The notes beneath the pieces are model-generated. The model saw only the letters and a list, made by a program, of their open reading frames with translations, did not search any database and had not been told where the DNA came from. This document shows, in pieces, positions 1 through 7,452 of a stretch of 18,674 nucleotides of DNA (position 1 is its first letter; every line of letters begins with the position of its first letter). The DNA comes from an uncultured Candidatus Melainabacteria bacterium (GTDB taxonomy: Bacteria; Cyanobacteriota; Vampirovibrionia; Gastranaerophilales; Gastranaerophilaceae). Made by a program: the position numbers and the translations under genes. The stretch covers positions 1 through 18,674 of the forward strand of contig CAKVIN010000028.1 of assembly GCA_934754425.1 (NCBI GenBank), given 5' to 3'.

Positions 1-180
1 GGTCGCCTTCTAAATCATGACTACAAAATCATATTAAAATTACTAACTCCGCCTCAAAGTGAAATCTACTAAACAAAAAAAAGCAAAAAGACTTATCACA
101 CATGGTCGCCTTCTAAATCATGACTACAAAATCATATTAAAATTACTAACTCCGCCTCAAAGTGAAATCTACTAAACAAA
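1..180. repeat. 77-bp direct repeat, two copies (1-77 and 104-180)
   Basis: Positions 1-77 and 104-180 are identical, with a 26-bp A-rich spacer, giving a period of 103 bp. Copy 1 begins at the first base of the window, so the unit may extend left and there may be more copies outside. I see no open frame with a ribosome binding site. Function unknown; it may be an intergenic tandem repeat or a local duplication. Confidence 0.9.
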
Positions 181-228
181 GTAATCAAGGCCAAGTCTAC
201 ATGCGTAGCACTCTACCTCACCCTAACC

Positions 229-552
229 CTCTCCTGCTAGGCATTACTGTCCCAGATAATTTTAATAAAATAAAAATAGTTATTTATAGGCTGGATTTCT
301 CGTTTTGCAATACACTTTTAAGCTTGTTGTTAAGATTACCAGTTGATAAGTGAAGTGAAAAATCGCACCTCAAAATGACGCCAGTTTTACGCCAAGTCAT
401 CCTGAGCGCGATTAGCGTGAAGGATCCAGCCGTTTAACAACTTTTATTTTTAGTCTATACAATGTAATTTTTATAAAAATTACTCATTTTGACAATATTC
501 TAGCAAGTTTTGTAAAATTTATCTCGGACAGTAGTGCCTGCTAGAAGAGAGA
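229..552. repeat. Imperfect inverted-repeat element, possibly MITE-like
   Basis: The arm at about 229-271 (containing GCATTACTGTCCCAGATAA) is repeated in inverted orientation at about 508-552 (GGACAGTAGTGCC core), with roughly eight mismatches over about 42 bp. Shorter inverted pieces lie inside: GGCTGGAT at 289-296 and ATCCAGCC at 424-431. The core at 396-426 (GTCATCCTGAGC ... GAAGGATCC) resembles dispersed intergenic repeats that I recall from other bacteria. No transposase is encoded, so this is either a non-autonomous element or a structured intergenic repeat. No target-site duplication was established. Confidence 0.5.
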
Positions 553-662
553 ATGCGCCAAGCTTGTAGTTGTAACTTTCAACGATTTTAAAACAACTTT
601 CCACTTTCAATTTTCAATTTTCCACTTTTGAAAGCCGACAGTTGTATCTACGTGCGTAGCAC
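553..662. other. Gene-free stretch with small hairpins
   Basis: No gene is seen here. An inverted pair CTTTCAA (604-610) and TTGAAAG (628-634) flanks a T/C-rich run. The string CTACGTGCGTAGCA at 648-661 nearly repeats CTACATGCGTAGCA at 197-210, so the whole 197-661 block is bounded by similar 14-mers in the same orientation. Confidence 0.4.
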
Positions 663-688
663 AAAAAAAAAGAGCCTAATCGGCTCTT
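663..688 (-). terminator. Rho-independent terminator, minus strand
   Basis: AAGAGCC (670-676) pairs with GGCTCTT (682-688) over a five-base loop. On the minus strand the hairpin is followed by at least seven U residues (663-669). No minus-strand gene is evident directly upstream (689-918), so it may end a small RNA or antisense transcript. A 9-bp inverted copy of part of the stem lies at 741-749. Confidence 0.6.
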
Positions 689-869
689 GGAATTAAGAAT
701 AGCTGGAAGTATGAAAAAGATTTAATAATTATATTTAACTCCGATTAGGGTTGTAATACTATTCGACAAGTCGGCTATTTAATTATGTACATAGAAAATA
801 TTAATTTTTATTAAATAAACTTATCGATTAACATAAAATGCATATTCCCCTTCAATTTATCAAAGCCCC

Positions 870-898
870 TTTACGTAAAAATTGGCTTGTACTATAAT
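870..898 (+). promoter_or_regulatory. Sigma70-type promoter for the oxidoreductase operon
   Basis: TTTACG (870-875), a 17-bp spacer and a perfect TATAAT (893-898) precede the gene at 919. The ribosome binding site AAGGGAG (906-912) lies 6 nt before the ATG. Confidence 0.6.
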
Positions 899-918
899 TT
901 TAATTAAGGGAGAAAAGT

Positions 919-1917
919 ATGAAAGAACAAAAAATAGCAGTTATAGGCATGGGGATGTGGGGCAAAAATATTGTCCGCAATTTTTACAACCTTAATGCTC
1001 TTGAAATGGTTTGTGATTTAGATGATGAATCGCTTAAATCTGTTCAGGAACAATTTCCTGGAGTGAAAGTAACCAAAGATTTTAATGACATTATTAATAA
1101 TAAAGAAATTACCGGAGTTGCAGTTGTGACTCCTAGCCACACACACTTCAAGATAGTTAAAGCAATGCTTGAAGCCGGTAAAAATGTTTATGTAGAAAAA
1201 CCGATTTCTACAGTAGCTGAAGAAGCTAAAGTTTTAACTGAACTTGCTGAAGAAAAAGGGCTTGTCTTAATGGTAGACCACCTTCTTCTTTATCATCCTG
1301 CAGTAAACAGACTTAAAATGCTTATTGAAGATGGAGTTTTGGGCGAACTTGTTTACGCACAAAGCGACAGACTTAATGTAAATTATCATAAAAACGATAG
1401 AAGTGTTATGTGGGATTTAGCTCCGCACGATGTTTCAATGATTGCTTACGTTACAGGCAAAAGCCCTGTTAAAGTTATTTCTGCAATAGGTTGTTCTTCT
1501 GATAGAAATAATATTATGGATATCACACACATTGGTGTTGAATTTGAAGGTGGAATGATTGCTCATATTTCAGACAGTTGGATTACCCCTCAAAAACATG
1601 TAACTCTTCTTGTTAGAGGAACAAAAGCTACTGCTATATTTGATGACACAGCACCAACTGATAAGTTAAAAGTTTATGATAATTTTAAGCCTGCAAATAC
1701 ACAAAACTTTGCACTTGATTATCTTGAAATTGAACCTTTAAAATTAGCTTGTCAACACTTCGTAAATTGTTGTGCATCCGGTCAAAAGGCTCGTTCTGAC
1801 GGTGCTAACGGATATGCGGTTGTAAGCGTTCTTGAAGAAGCTGAAAAAATAATGCTAGGTTCAAAAGTAGAAGATCTTAACAAGAAAGATTTTGCACTTT
1901 CAAGAATGAAAGTTTAG
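919..1917 (+). CDS. Gfo/Idh/MocA family NAD(P)-dependent oxidoreductase
   Basis: A 332-residue Rossmann-fold oxidoreductase of the Gfo/Idh/MocA family. The N-terminal nucleotide-binding motif VIGMGMWG is at residues 8-15. The family EKP signature is at 93-95 (Lys94 being the usual catalytic or cofactor-site lysine). WDLAPHD at 165-171 supplies the conserved His170/Asp171. The overall pattern resembles UDP-N-acetylhexosamine 3-dehydrogenases (WlbA/GnnA group), so a nucleotide-sugar substrate is plausible, but it cannot be read from the sequence. It is the first gene of a plus-strand cluster. The ATG at 919 is supported by a strong ribosome binding site and a promoter directly upstream. The next gene starts 12 bp after its stop. 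Confidence 0.9.
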   Translation: MKEQKIAVIGMGMWGKNIVRNFYNLNALEMVCDLDDESLKSVQEQFPGVKVTKDFNDIINNKEITGVAVVTPSHTHFKIVKAMLEAGKNVYVEKPISTVAEEAKVLTELAEEKGLVLMVDHLLLYHPAVNRLKMLIEDGVLGELVYAQSDRLNVNYHKNDRSVMWDLAPHDVSMIAYVTGKSPVKVISAIGCSSDRNNIMDITHIGVEFEGGMIAHISDSWITPQKHVTLLVRGTKATAIFDDTAPTDKLKVYDNFKPANTQNFALDYLEIEPLKLACQHFVNCCASGQKARSDGANGYAVVSVLEEAEKIMLGSKVEDLNKKDFALSRMKV

Positions 1918-1929
1918 GAAGGATTTTTA

Positions 1930-2526
1930 ATGGCAAATTTCATATCAATTTTTAGAATTTTCGTAATGTTTGTAGCTGTATATTTAATATACGCATTCCA
2001 AGGTAATACCGTTGCATACATTTGGGCTTTAATTTTAACAATACTTGCTTTTGCTTTAGACGGAGTCGATGGTTATATAGCAAGAAAATTTAACGAAGTA
2101 TCTAAATTCGGTGCATTGCTTGACATTATGGGCGACAGAATTGTAGAAAATACTTATTGGATTCTGTTTGCGGTTATGGGATGGTTAAGTATTTTGTTCC
2201 CGCTTATTGCAATCACAAGAGGATTTATTACGGACACAATCAGAAGTGCAGCTATGGAGCATGGTTTAACACCTTTTGGAATGCAAGTTAATCCGATTTG
2301 CAAATTTATAACTGGCTCAAAATTTATGAGAATAAGCTATGCTGTAGCAAAGGTTTTAGCATTCATTCTTATTGTAGCTGCAAAGATACCAACTTGCCCT
2401 CACCAAGAACTTATTTGGACTATAGGCTTTTGGGCAGCAGTATTTGCAATCGTATTTTGCATTGTAAGAGGTTTGCCGGTTGTAATCGAAGCTAAATATT
2501 TGTTTGAAGACAAAAAAGAGTCATAG
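1930..2526 (+). CDS. CDP-alcohol phosphatidyltransferase family membrane protein
   Basis: A 198-residue integral membrane enzyme that should transfer a phosphatidyl group from CDP-diacylglycerol to an alcohol, as PgsA does in making phosphatidylglycerol phosphate. The complete catalytic signature is present: Asp44, Asp47-Gly48, Ala51-Arg52, Gly61, Asp65 and Asp69, with canonical spacing. Hydrophobic segments lie at about residues 5-42, 75-100, 136-151 and 161-180. The start follows the ribosome binding site GGAAGG (1917-1922). The annotated stop at 2524 comes right after an A6 run. One extra A would extend the frame by about 20 residues and make it overlap trmL by 8 nt (see findings). The alcohol acceptor is not determined; PgsA is the likeliest role. 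Confidence 0.85.
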   Translation: MANFISIFRIFVMFVAVYLIYAFQGNTVAYIWALILTILAFALDGVDGYIARKFNEVSKFGALLDIMGDRIVENTYWILFAVMGWLSILFPLIAITRGFITDTIRSAAMEHGLTPFGMQVNPICKFITGSKFMRISYAVAKVLAFILIVAAKIPTCPHQELIWTIGFWAAVFAIVFCIVRGLPVVIEAKYLFEDKKES

Positions 2527-2574
2527 CGTTTAGAGGCGAAGAAGCTCAGCCGGTTAAAAAAAAGGATTTATCAC

Positions 2575-3024
2575 ATGGCTAAAATAAACATAGTTTTATA
2601 CGAACCAGAAATTCCACAAAACACAGGAAATATTGCAAGACTTTGCGCTTGTACCGGTGCTTCGCTTTATCTGGTTGGCAAACTAGGTTTTGCGCTTACG
2701 GATAAATATACCAAAAGAGCCGGCATGGATTATTGGTCAAGTGTCGATTTACACAGAATCGAATCTATGGAAGAATTATATAAAGAATTTCCAGATGGTA
2801 GATTCTTTTATTTGACAACAAAATCAAAACGAAAATATACCGATTATGAATTTAAAGACGGTGATTTTATAGTTTTTGGTCCGGAATCAAGAGGACTTCC
2901 GCAAGAATACGTAACACAAGAAAGTGCGATTACTATTCCGATGAAAGAAGGACAAAGAAGCTTAAACCTTTCTAATTCTGTTGCTATTGTAACGTACGAA
3001 ATCATCCGACAAATAGGAATGTAA
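2575..3024 (+). CDS. trmL: tRNA (cytidine/uridine-34 2'-O)-methyltransferase TrmL
   Basis: A 149-residue SPOUT-class methyltransferase that uses S-adenosylmethionine to methylate the 2'-hydroxyl of the wobble nucleotide in certain leucine tRNAs (established for the TrmL family). All three SPOUT motifs are visible: PQNTGNIAR at 14-22, FGPESRGLP at 101-109, and IPM (121-123) with RSLNLSNSVAI (128-138), which forms the knotted cofactor site. The length matches the minimal TrmL type without extra RNA-binding domains. The ribosome binding site AAAGGA lies at 2561-2566. Its stop codon overlaps the ATG of the next gene (TAATG), which implies translational coupling. Confidence 0.92.
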   Translation: MAKINIVLYEPEIPQNTGNIARLCACTGASLYLVGKLGFALTDKYTKRAGMDYWSSVDLHRIESMEELYKEFPDGRFFYLTTKSKRKYTDYEFKDGDFIVFGPESRGLPQEYVTQESAITIPMKEGQRSLNLSNSVAIVTYEIIRQIGM

Positions 3025-3830
3025 TGCAAGAATATCAAATGCCAACAAGAGAACAAAATTCTAACAAAGGAACTTTCGGTAAAGTTCTTAATTTTGCCGG
3101 CTCAAAAAATTATATTGGTGCCGCATATTTATCAACTGTTTCTATTCTTAAAACCGGTGCGGGATTTGCAGCATTAGCCAGCGAAAAAGAAATTATCCGC
3201 TCCGTTTCTACTCTTTTACCTGAAGCGGTTTATCTTTCAAGAAATGAAGGATTAAGAAACATTAAGCAATACTCAACAATTTTAATAGGTTGCGGATTAG
3301 GTTTGCAACCAACATCTATAGCGCTTTTTAAACAAGTTATTAAACAGCTGCAAAAAGAAAATACACCAATTGTAATTGATGCAGATGGTTTAAATATATT
3401 AGCAAAAACAGATATTAAATTACCGCAAAATTTAATCATTACTCCACATCCTTTAGAAGCAGCAAGACTTTTAAGATGTGAACTAGAAGATATACTTTCT
3501 GATTTAGAAGGTGCGGCTAAGAAATTATCAAAAAAATATGATTGCGTTGCGGTTTTAAAAACGCACAGAACAATTATTTGTGAAGGAGAAAAAATCTTCG
3601 TAAACCAACATGGAAATTCTGCGCTCGCAAAAGCCGGTTCCGGGGATGTTTTAGCAGGAATAATTGCAGGACTTCTCGCTCAAAAAATGGATTTGTTTGA
3701 AGCCGCTAAGCTAGGAGTATATTTGCACTCCAGAACAGGAGAAATCGCTTCTGAAGAATTAAGTGAATATTCTGTTCTCGCCTCTGATTTACCAAAATTT
3801 TTGCATAAGGCAATAAAAGAAATTATATAA
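3024..3830 (+). CDS. nnrD: ADP/ATP-dependent NAD(P)H-hydrate dehydratase
   Basis: A 268-residue protein of the ribokinase-like YjeF C-terminal (NnrD/CARKD) family, which repairs hydrated NADH and NADPH in the cytosol. Visible landmarks are NKGTFGKVLNFAGS near 14-27, the glycine-rich GCGLG at 89-93, IDADGLN at 118-124, TPHPLEAARLL at 140-150, and the nucleotide-binding AGSGD with catalytic Asp208 at 204-208. It lacks the N-terminal NnrE epimerase domain often fused to this enzyme, so the epimerase should be encoded elsewhere or be absent. The ATG overlaps the TrmL stop by one base and has no ribosome binding site of its own, so translation probably depends on trmL. No clear terminator follows. 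Confidence 0.9.
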   Translation: MQEYQMPTREQNSNKGTFGKVLNFAGSKNYIGAAYLSTVSILKTGAGFAALASEKEIIRSVSTLLPEAVYLSRNEGLRNIKQYSTILIGCGLGLQPTSIALFKQVIKQLQKENTPIVIDADGLNILAKTDIKLPQNLIITPHPLEAARLLRCELEDILSDLEGAAKKLSKKYDCVAVLKTHRTIICEGEKIFVNQHGNSALAKAGSGDVLAGIIAGLLAQKMDLFEAAKLGVYLHSRTGEIASEELSEYSVLASDLPKFLHKAIKEII

Positions 3831-3842
3831 TATTTACTTCTA

Positions 3843-3872
3843 TTGATTGCAAAAATCTATTTGTGATAAACT
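3843..3872 (+). promoter_or_regulatory. Probable serS promoter inside an inverted repeat
   Basis: TTGATT (3843-3848), an 18-bp spacer and TAAACT (3867-3872) precede serS. TGA directly before the -10 gives an extended -10 element. The perfect inverted repeat AAAATCTAT (3852-3860) and ATAGATTTT (3879-3887) brackets the -10 box. It could be an operator or form a leader hairpin. Confidence 0.45.
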
Positions 3873-3909
3873 AAACATATAGATTTTAAAAGAAATAAGA
3901 GGGAATATT

Positions 3910-5172
3910 ATGTTAGACATCAAATTGATTAGAGAAAATCCTGAAAAGATTAATGAACTTTTGAAAAGAAGAAATCCTGAATTATCAATTGATACAATCA
4001 TTGCAATTGATGCAGACAGAAGAAAAGTTCAAGCTCAGGCTGATGAACTCAGAGCAAAAAGAAAATCTGAATCACAAAAAATTGGTATGATGAAAAAGAA
4101 TGGCGAAAATACAGATGCTATTCAAGAAGAGGTACGTAAATTAGGTGACGAAGTAAAAGTATTAGAAGAAAAACAAGTTGAACTTGATTCAATTCAAAGA
4201 GATATGCTACTTAGAACTCCTAATACTCCGGATGAATCAACACCAATTGGTGAATCTGAGGATGATAATGTTCCTGTTAAATTTTGGGGCGAACCTACAA
4301 AATTTAATTTTGAACCAAAAGCTCACTGGGATATTTGCGAAGAAAAAAATCTTGTTGATTTTGAACGTGGGGTAAAAATTTCTCAATCAAGATTTACATT
4401 ATATAGAGGCAAGGGTGCAAGATTAGAACGTGCAATTATCCAATTTTTCTTAGATTTGCATACAGAAGAACACGGATACGAAGAAATCCTACCTCCATTT
4501 ATGGCAAATGCTGCAACTATGACAGGTACAGGTCAATTACCTAAGTTTGCAGAAGATATGTACAAATGTGTAGACGAAGATTTGTACTTAATTCCAACTG
4601 CAGAAGTTCCTGTTACAAATATATATTCCGGCGAAATTCTAAGCGAAGAAGATTTGCCAAAATATATGACAGCATACACACCTTGCTTTAGACGTGAAGC
4701 AGGTTCTGCGGGTAAAGATACAAGAGGTTTAATAAGAGTTCACCAATTCAATAAAGTTGAAATGGTAAAATTAACAACTCCGGAATCAAGTCCGGAAGAA
4801 CACGAAAAATTAACTCGTGACGCAGAAATTTGTTTAGAAAAATTAGGTTTGCCATACAGAAGAGTAGCTCTTTGCTCTGCTGATATCGGATTTAGTGCAA
4901 ATAAATGTTTTGATTTAGAAGTTTGGTTGCCTTCTTATAATACTTACAAAGAAATTTCAAGCTGTTCAAATTACGGAGATTTCCAAGCAAGAAGAAGCAA
5001 TACAAGATACAGAACAAAAGACGGACAAATTAGATTTGTTCATACAATCAACGGTTCCGGTTTGGCAGTTGGCAGAACATTTGCTGCGATTGTAGAAAAC
5101 TTCCAACAAGAAGACGGAACAATTATTATTCCGGAAGTTCTTAGAAAATACACCGGATTTGATAGAATTTAG
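3910..5172 (+). CDS. serS: Seryl-tRNA synthetase
   Basis: A 420-residue class II aminoacyl-tRNA synthetase that charges tRNA-Ser (and tRNA-Sec where present). The N-terminal part, about residues 1-110, is the charged helical hairpin that grips the long variable arm of tRNA-Ser. The catalytic core follows: TAEV at 230-233 (serine pocket), motif 2 with FRREAGSAG at 260-268, and motif 3 with GSGLAVGRT at 382-390. The length is normal. The start has the ribosome binding site GAGGG at 3899-3903 and is the usual MLDIKLIREN beginning. It seems to be transcribed alone, between its own promoter and a strong hairpin at 5195-5226. Confidence 0.97.
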   Translation: MLDIKLIRENPEKINELLKRRNPELSIDTIIAIDADRRKVQAQADELRAKRKSESQKIGMMKKNGENTDAIQEEVRKLGDEVKVLEEKQVELDSIQRDMLLRTPNTPDESTPIGESEDDNVPVKFWGEPTKFNFEPKAHWDICEEKNLVDFERGVKISQSRFTLYRGKGARLERAIIQFFLDLHTEEHGYEEILPPFMANAATMTGTGQLPKFAEDMYKCVDEDLYLIPTAEVPVTNIYSGEILSEEDLPKYMTAYTPCFRREAGSAGKDTRGLIRVHQFNKVEMVKLTTPESSPEEHEKLTRDAEICLEKLGLPYRRVALCSADIGFSANKCFDLEVWLPSYNTYKEISSCSNYGDFQARRSNTRYRTKDGQIRFVHTINGSGLAVGRTFAAIVENFQQEDGTIIIPEVLRKYTGFDRI

Positions 5173-5194
5173 TAAATATAATTATTGATTTCAT

Positions 5195-5226
5195 AAAATG
5201 CTCACTTTGAAAAAAGTGAGCATTTT
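5195..5226. terminator. 14-bp hairpin after serS, GAAA tetraloop
   Basis: AAAATGCTCACTTT (5195-5208) pairs perfectly with AAAGTGAGCATTTT (5213-5226), with a GAAA (GNRA-type) tetraloop. Four T's end the 3' arm and four A's begin the 5' arm, so it could act in either direction. There is no longer U-tract after it. Most likely it ends serS transcription or protects the 3' end. Confidence 0.75.
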
Positions 5227-5253
5227 GACTAAGTATTAGTAATATAATAAAAT
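5225..5253 (+). promoter_or_regulatory. Promoter with predicted leaderless start
   Basis: TTGACT (5225-5230), a 17-bp spacer and TAAAAT (5248-5253) form a good promoter that overlaps the last bases of the serS hairpin. The expected transcription start coincides with the ATG at 5260, which is 6 nt beyond the -10 box. Confidence 0.55.
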
Positions 5254-5259
5254 AAACCT

Positions 5260-5346
5260 ATGAGTAGATTATCGGAAAGAATAAATTCCGAATACTTCAA
5301 TGAAATAAAAAGGTTCAAAGAACAGATTGGTTTTATTAATGAATAA
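5260..5346 (+). CDS. 28-residue ORF upstream of MNT gene; leader peptide or HEPN remnant
   Basis: A short, highly charged ORF begins at ATG 5260, at the predicted transcription start, and ends at TAA 5344-5346. It overlaps the ATG of the MNT nucleotidyltransferase by 8 nt. There is no Shine-Dalgarno site, so it would have to be translated from a leaderless mRNA. The downstream MNT start also lacks a good ribosome binding site, so coupling through this ORF is plausible. MNT genes are usually paired with a HEPN gene; this piece could be what is left of one, but it is too short to prove that. Confidence 0.3.
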   Translation: MSRLSERINSEYFNEIKRFKEQIGFINE

Positions 5347-5641
5347 TTTTGGACTACCGGAAAGAACAATACAGGAATTGTTGAGTTATTTTAAAACAAA
5401 ACCTAATATAGAGAAAGTTTACATATTCGGTTCTCGAGCCAAAGGAACTTACCATAACGGTTCTGATATTGATTTTGCAATCTGGTTCAAGGATGAAAAT
5501 ACAACATCAACTAGAATTGCCGGAGAACTTGATGATTTACCAACACCTTATAAGTTTGATGTGATTAATTACAAAACATTAACACACGAAGGTATGAAAA
5601 ACAGCATTGATAAAGATGGAAAATTGTTTTACCAAAGATAA
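5339..5641 (+). CDS. MNT-type nucleotidyltransferase domain protein, orphan
   Basis: A 100-residue minimal nucleotidyltransferase. It has the family core FGSRAKG at 30-36, then GSDIDFA at 41-47 with metal-binding Asp43 and Asp45, and the third acidic residue Asp74 in KFDVINY. Such proteins normally act with a HEPN partner as toxin-antitoxin-like pairs, where the MNT protein AMPylates or otherwise neutralises the HEPN toxin (family knowledge). No HEPN gene lies next to it here, so it may be an orphan antitoxin or work with a distant partner. I chose ATG 5339 over an in-frame TTG at 5327 because the ATG overlaps the stop of the preceding short ORF. It converges on the minus-strand gene ending at 5647, with only 5 bp between them. 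Confidence 0.8.
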   Translation: MNNFGLPERTIQELLSYFKTKPNIEKVYIFGSRAKGTYHNGSDIDFAIWFKDENTTSTRIAGELDDLPTPYKFDVINYKTLTHEGMKNSIDKDGKLFYQR

Positions 5642-5646
5642 ATATC

Positions 5647-6123
5647 TTATCCTCTTATTGTACTTCTTTCTAGAGCTCTAACAAATTTTGTAGGTAAATT
5701 TTCCTTCGGATTAATTGAGCCGACTAAAATAGTTTTACATCCAAGAAGTTTACCAGCAAGAATATCTGTCAAGGGTCTATCACCTATCATCACAGCTTCT
5801 TTAGGTGAAATTCCAACAGAATCTAAATAAGAACGCATAACTTTCGGATTCGGTTTATCAGCTCTACCAATAACTCTACAAGGAGCAATTTTTGAAGCAT
5901 TTTCGATATACTTGTCATTCTTATTATTAGAAATTATTGCAACCTCAAAATCTTTGATAAAAGTATTAAACCACTCAACAGTTTCTGGTAAAAACTCAGA
6001 CGATTTAGAAACCATTACTGTACTATCTAAATCAAACATCAAGCATTTTACACCCTGTTTTTTTAGTTCTGAAAACTCAATTTCATAAATATTTTTCAAA
6101 TTATAATCCGGTTTTAAAAACAT
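5647..6123 (-). CDS. YqeG-family HAD IIIA-type phosphatase
   Basis: A 158-residue cytosolic HAD-superfamily hydrolase of the YqeG type. Motif I is FDLDST at 30-35 with nucleophile Asp31 and acid/base Asp33; the more usual Asn after the second Asp is Ser here. Motif II is SNN at 65-67, motif III is Lys90-Pro91, and motif IV is GDRPLTD at 114-120 with Asp115 and Asp120. No cap domain is present. Homologues are annotated as phosphatases, some linked to phosphatidylglycerophosphate; the substrate here is unknown. The ribosome binding site AAGGTG lies 6 nt before ATG. It starts 15 bp after the stop of the U32-family gene and is probably co-transcribed with it. Confidence 0.85.
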   Translation of the reverse strand: MFLKPDYNLKNIYEIEFSELKKQGVKCLMFDLDSTVMVSKSSEFLPETVEWFNTFIKDFEVAIISNNKNDKYIENASKIAPCRVIGRADKPNPKVMRSYLDSVGISPKEAVMIGDRPLTDILAGKLLGCKTILVGSINPKENLPTKFVRALERSTIRG

Positions 6124-6138
6124 TTTTTCACCTTTATA

Positions 6139-7407
6139 TTATAAATTCTTTATTCCTATAGTTCTTGCTAATGCGTAATTATGTTCTTTTGGCGCTTTTA
6201 CCAATTTGATAAACAAATCATCATTTGTATTTGCAAGCTCTAATTCTTCACCCTTCAAACTTCTTATATCCGTTACTTGCGTAATAAATTTTTCTGAAGG
6301 AGTAATAATTTCTATATCTTCATTCTTGTTGAATTTATTCTTAATTTTAATTCTGAACCATTCTCCGCTTTCATTATTCAAGCTACCGTCAGCATTATAC
6401 TTGCCTTCTCTAAATTCACACAAGAAATCAGCTCCGGCTAATCCTTTAGAAATGTCATGGCTATAACCATCCTTTGGATAACCTTCTCCGAGATAAAATC
6501 CTGTTGTATAACCTCTATTACCCACTTTTAAAAGTTCATCATAATACGGCTGCATATCGGCATCAGGATTTTCGATAACAGCATCAATTGCTTCTCGATA
6601 CGCTTTTGCCGTTGCAGAAACATAATAAAGACTCTTTGTTCTGCCTTCTACCTTAAACGAATCTATTCCGGCATCAATCATTTCTTTTAAATGTTTTACA
6701 AGACACAAGTCTTTTGTACTTAAAATATGTGTTCCCTTTTCATTTTCTTCTATTTCATAATATTGCCCCGGACGAGTTTCTTCAACTAACTTATAACTCC
6801 ATCTACAAGGCTGAGAACAATTACCGGAATTAGCTTTTCTTTCTCCGTTAGTCATATAATCACTTAGTAAACATCTGCCGGAAAAAGATACACATTGCGC
6901 ACCATGAATAAAACATTCCAATTCCATATCCGGAACTTGTCGTTTAATTTCTGCGACATCCTTGATAGGAAGCTCTCTCGCTAGAATTGCACGAGTTGCA
7001 CCCATATCCTGCCAAAATTTAACAGCTTCATAATTCAAAATATTTGCTTGTGTACTTACATGAATATCTGTTTTTGGCATGTATCTTTTTGCAAGTCGCA
7101 TAATTCCCGGATCACTAATAATTAGAGCATCAGGATTTGACTCTGCAATTCTATCCATACAACTCTCAAGCAACTTTATATCACTATTGAAGCCAAAAAT
7201 ATTGAGCGTTAAATAAGCTTTTGCACCAAGTTCACGAGCCGTATCAATTGCAAACTTTAAATTCTCTAAAGTTATAAGTTCGCCCTTACGCATTGCTCTT
7301 AAACTAAAATCAACAACTCCCAAATATACTGCATCAGCACCATATTTAATTGCATATTTTAATTTTTCTATATTGCCTGCCGGCATTAAAAGTTCTGGTT
7401 TAATCAT
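6139..7407 (-). CDS. Peptidase U32 family protein, probable tRNA U34 hydroxylase TrhP
   Basis: A 422-residue U32-family protein. The family signature lies at about 164-182 (ECFIHGAQC then SGRCLLS), followed by NSGNCSQPCRW at 193-203. Cys172, Cys179, Cys197 and Cys201 match the expected iron-sulfur ligand set. RPGQYYEI at 212-219 and STKDLCL at 230-236 are typical of the YegQ/TrhP branch, whose members make 5-hydroxyuridine at the tRNA wobble position from a prephenate-derived donor (established for TrhP). The older label is collagenase-like protease. Tandem TrhP1/P2 genes occur in some bacteria, but only one copy is here. The ATG has no Shine-Dalgarno site but lies 6 nt after a TAAAAT -10 box, which suggests a leaderless mRNA. 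Confidence 0.85.
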   Translation of the reverse strand: MIKPELLMPAGNIEKLKYAIKYGADAVYLGVVDFSLRAMRKGELITLENLKFAIDTARELGAKAYLTLNIFGFNSDIKLLESCMDRIAESNPDALIISDPGIMRLAKRYMPKTDIHVSTQANILNYEAVKFWQDMGATRAILARELPIKDVAEIKRQVPDMELECFIHGAQCVSFSGRCLLSDYMTNGERKANSGNCSQPCRWSYKLVEETRPGQYYEIEENEKGTHILSTKDLCLVKHLKEMIDAGIDSFKVEGRTKSLYYVSATAKAYREAIDAVIENPDADMQPYYDELLKVGNRGYTTGFYLGEGYPKDGYSHDISKGLAGADFLCEFREGKYNADGSLNNESGEWFRIKIKNKFNKNEDIEIITPSEKFITQVTDIRSLKGEELELANTNDDLFIKLVKAPKEHNYALARTIGIKNL

Positions 7408-7413
7408 ACGTTT

Positions 7414-7422
7414 ATTTTATCA
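7414..7422 (-). promoter_or_regulatory. Extended -10 promoter, predicted leaderless start
   Basis: On the minus strand TGATAAAAT (7422 to 7414) is an extended -10 element. The ATG at 7407 begins 6 nt after it, so transcription should start at or next to the start codon. The -35 region is weak. Confidence 0.5.
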
Positions 7423-7452
7423 CAAAAATACTTAAATAATAAAACTGACTTA

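Noticed and set aside
162..353. 63-codon plus-strand frame with a GTG start
   Set aside because: It starts inside the 77-bp repeat, has no ribosome binding site, crosses the inverted-repeat arm, and its translation looks non-protein-like.
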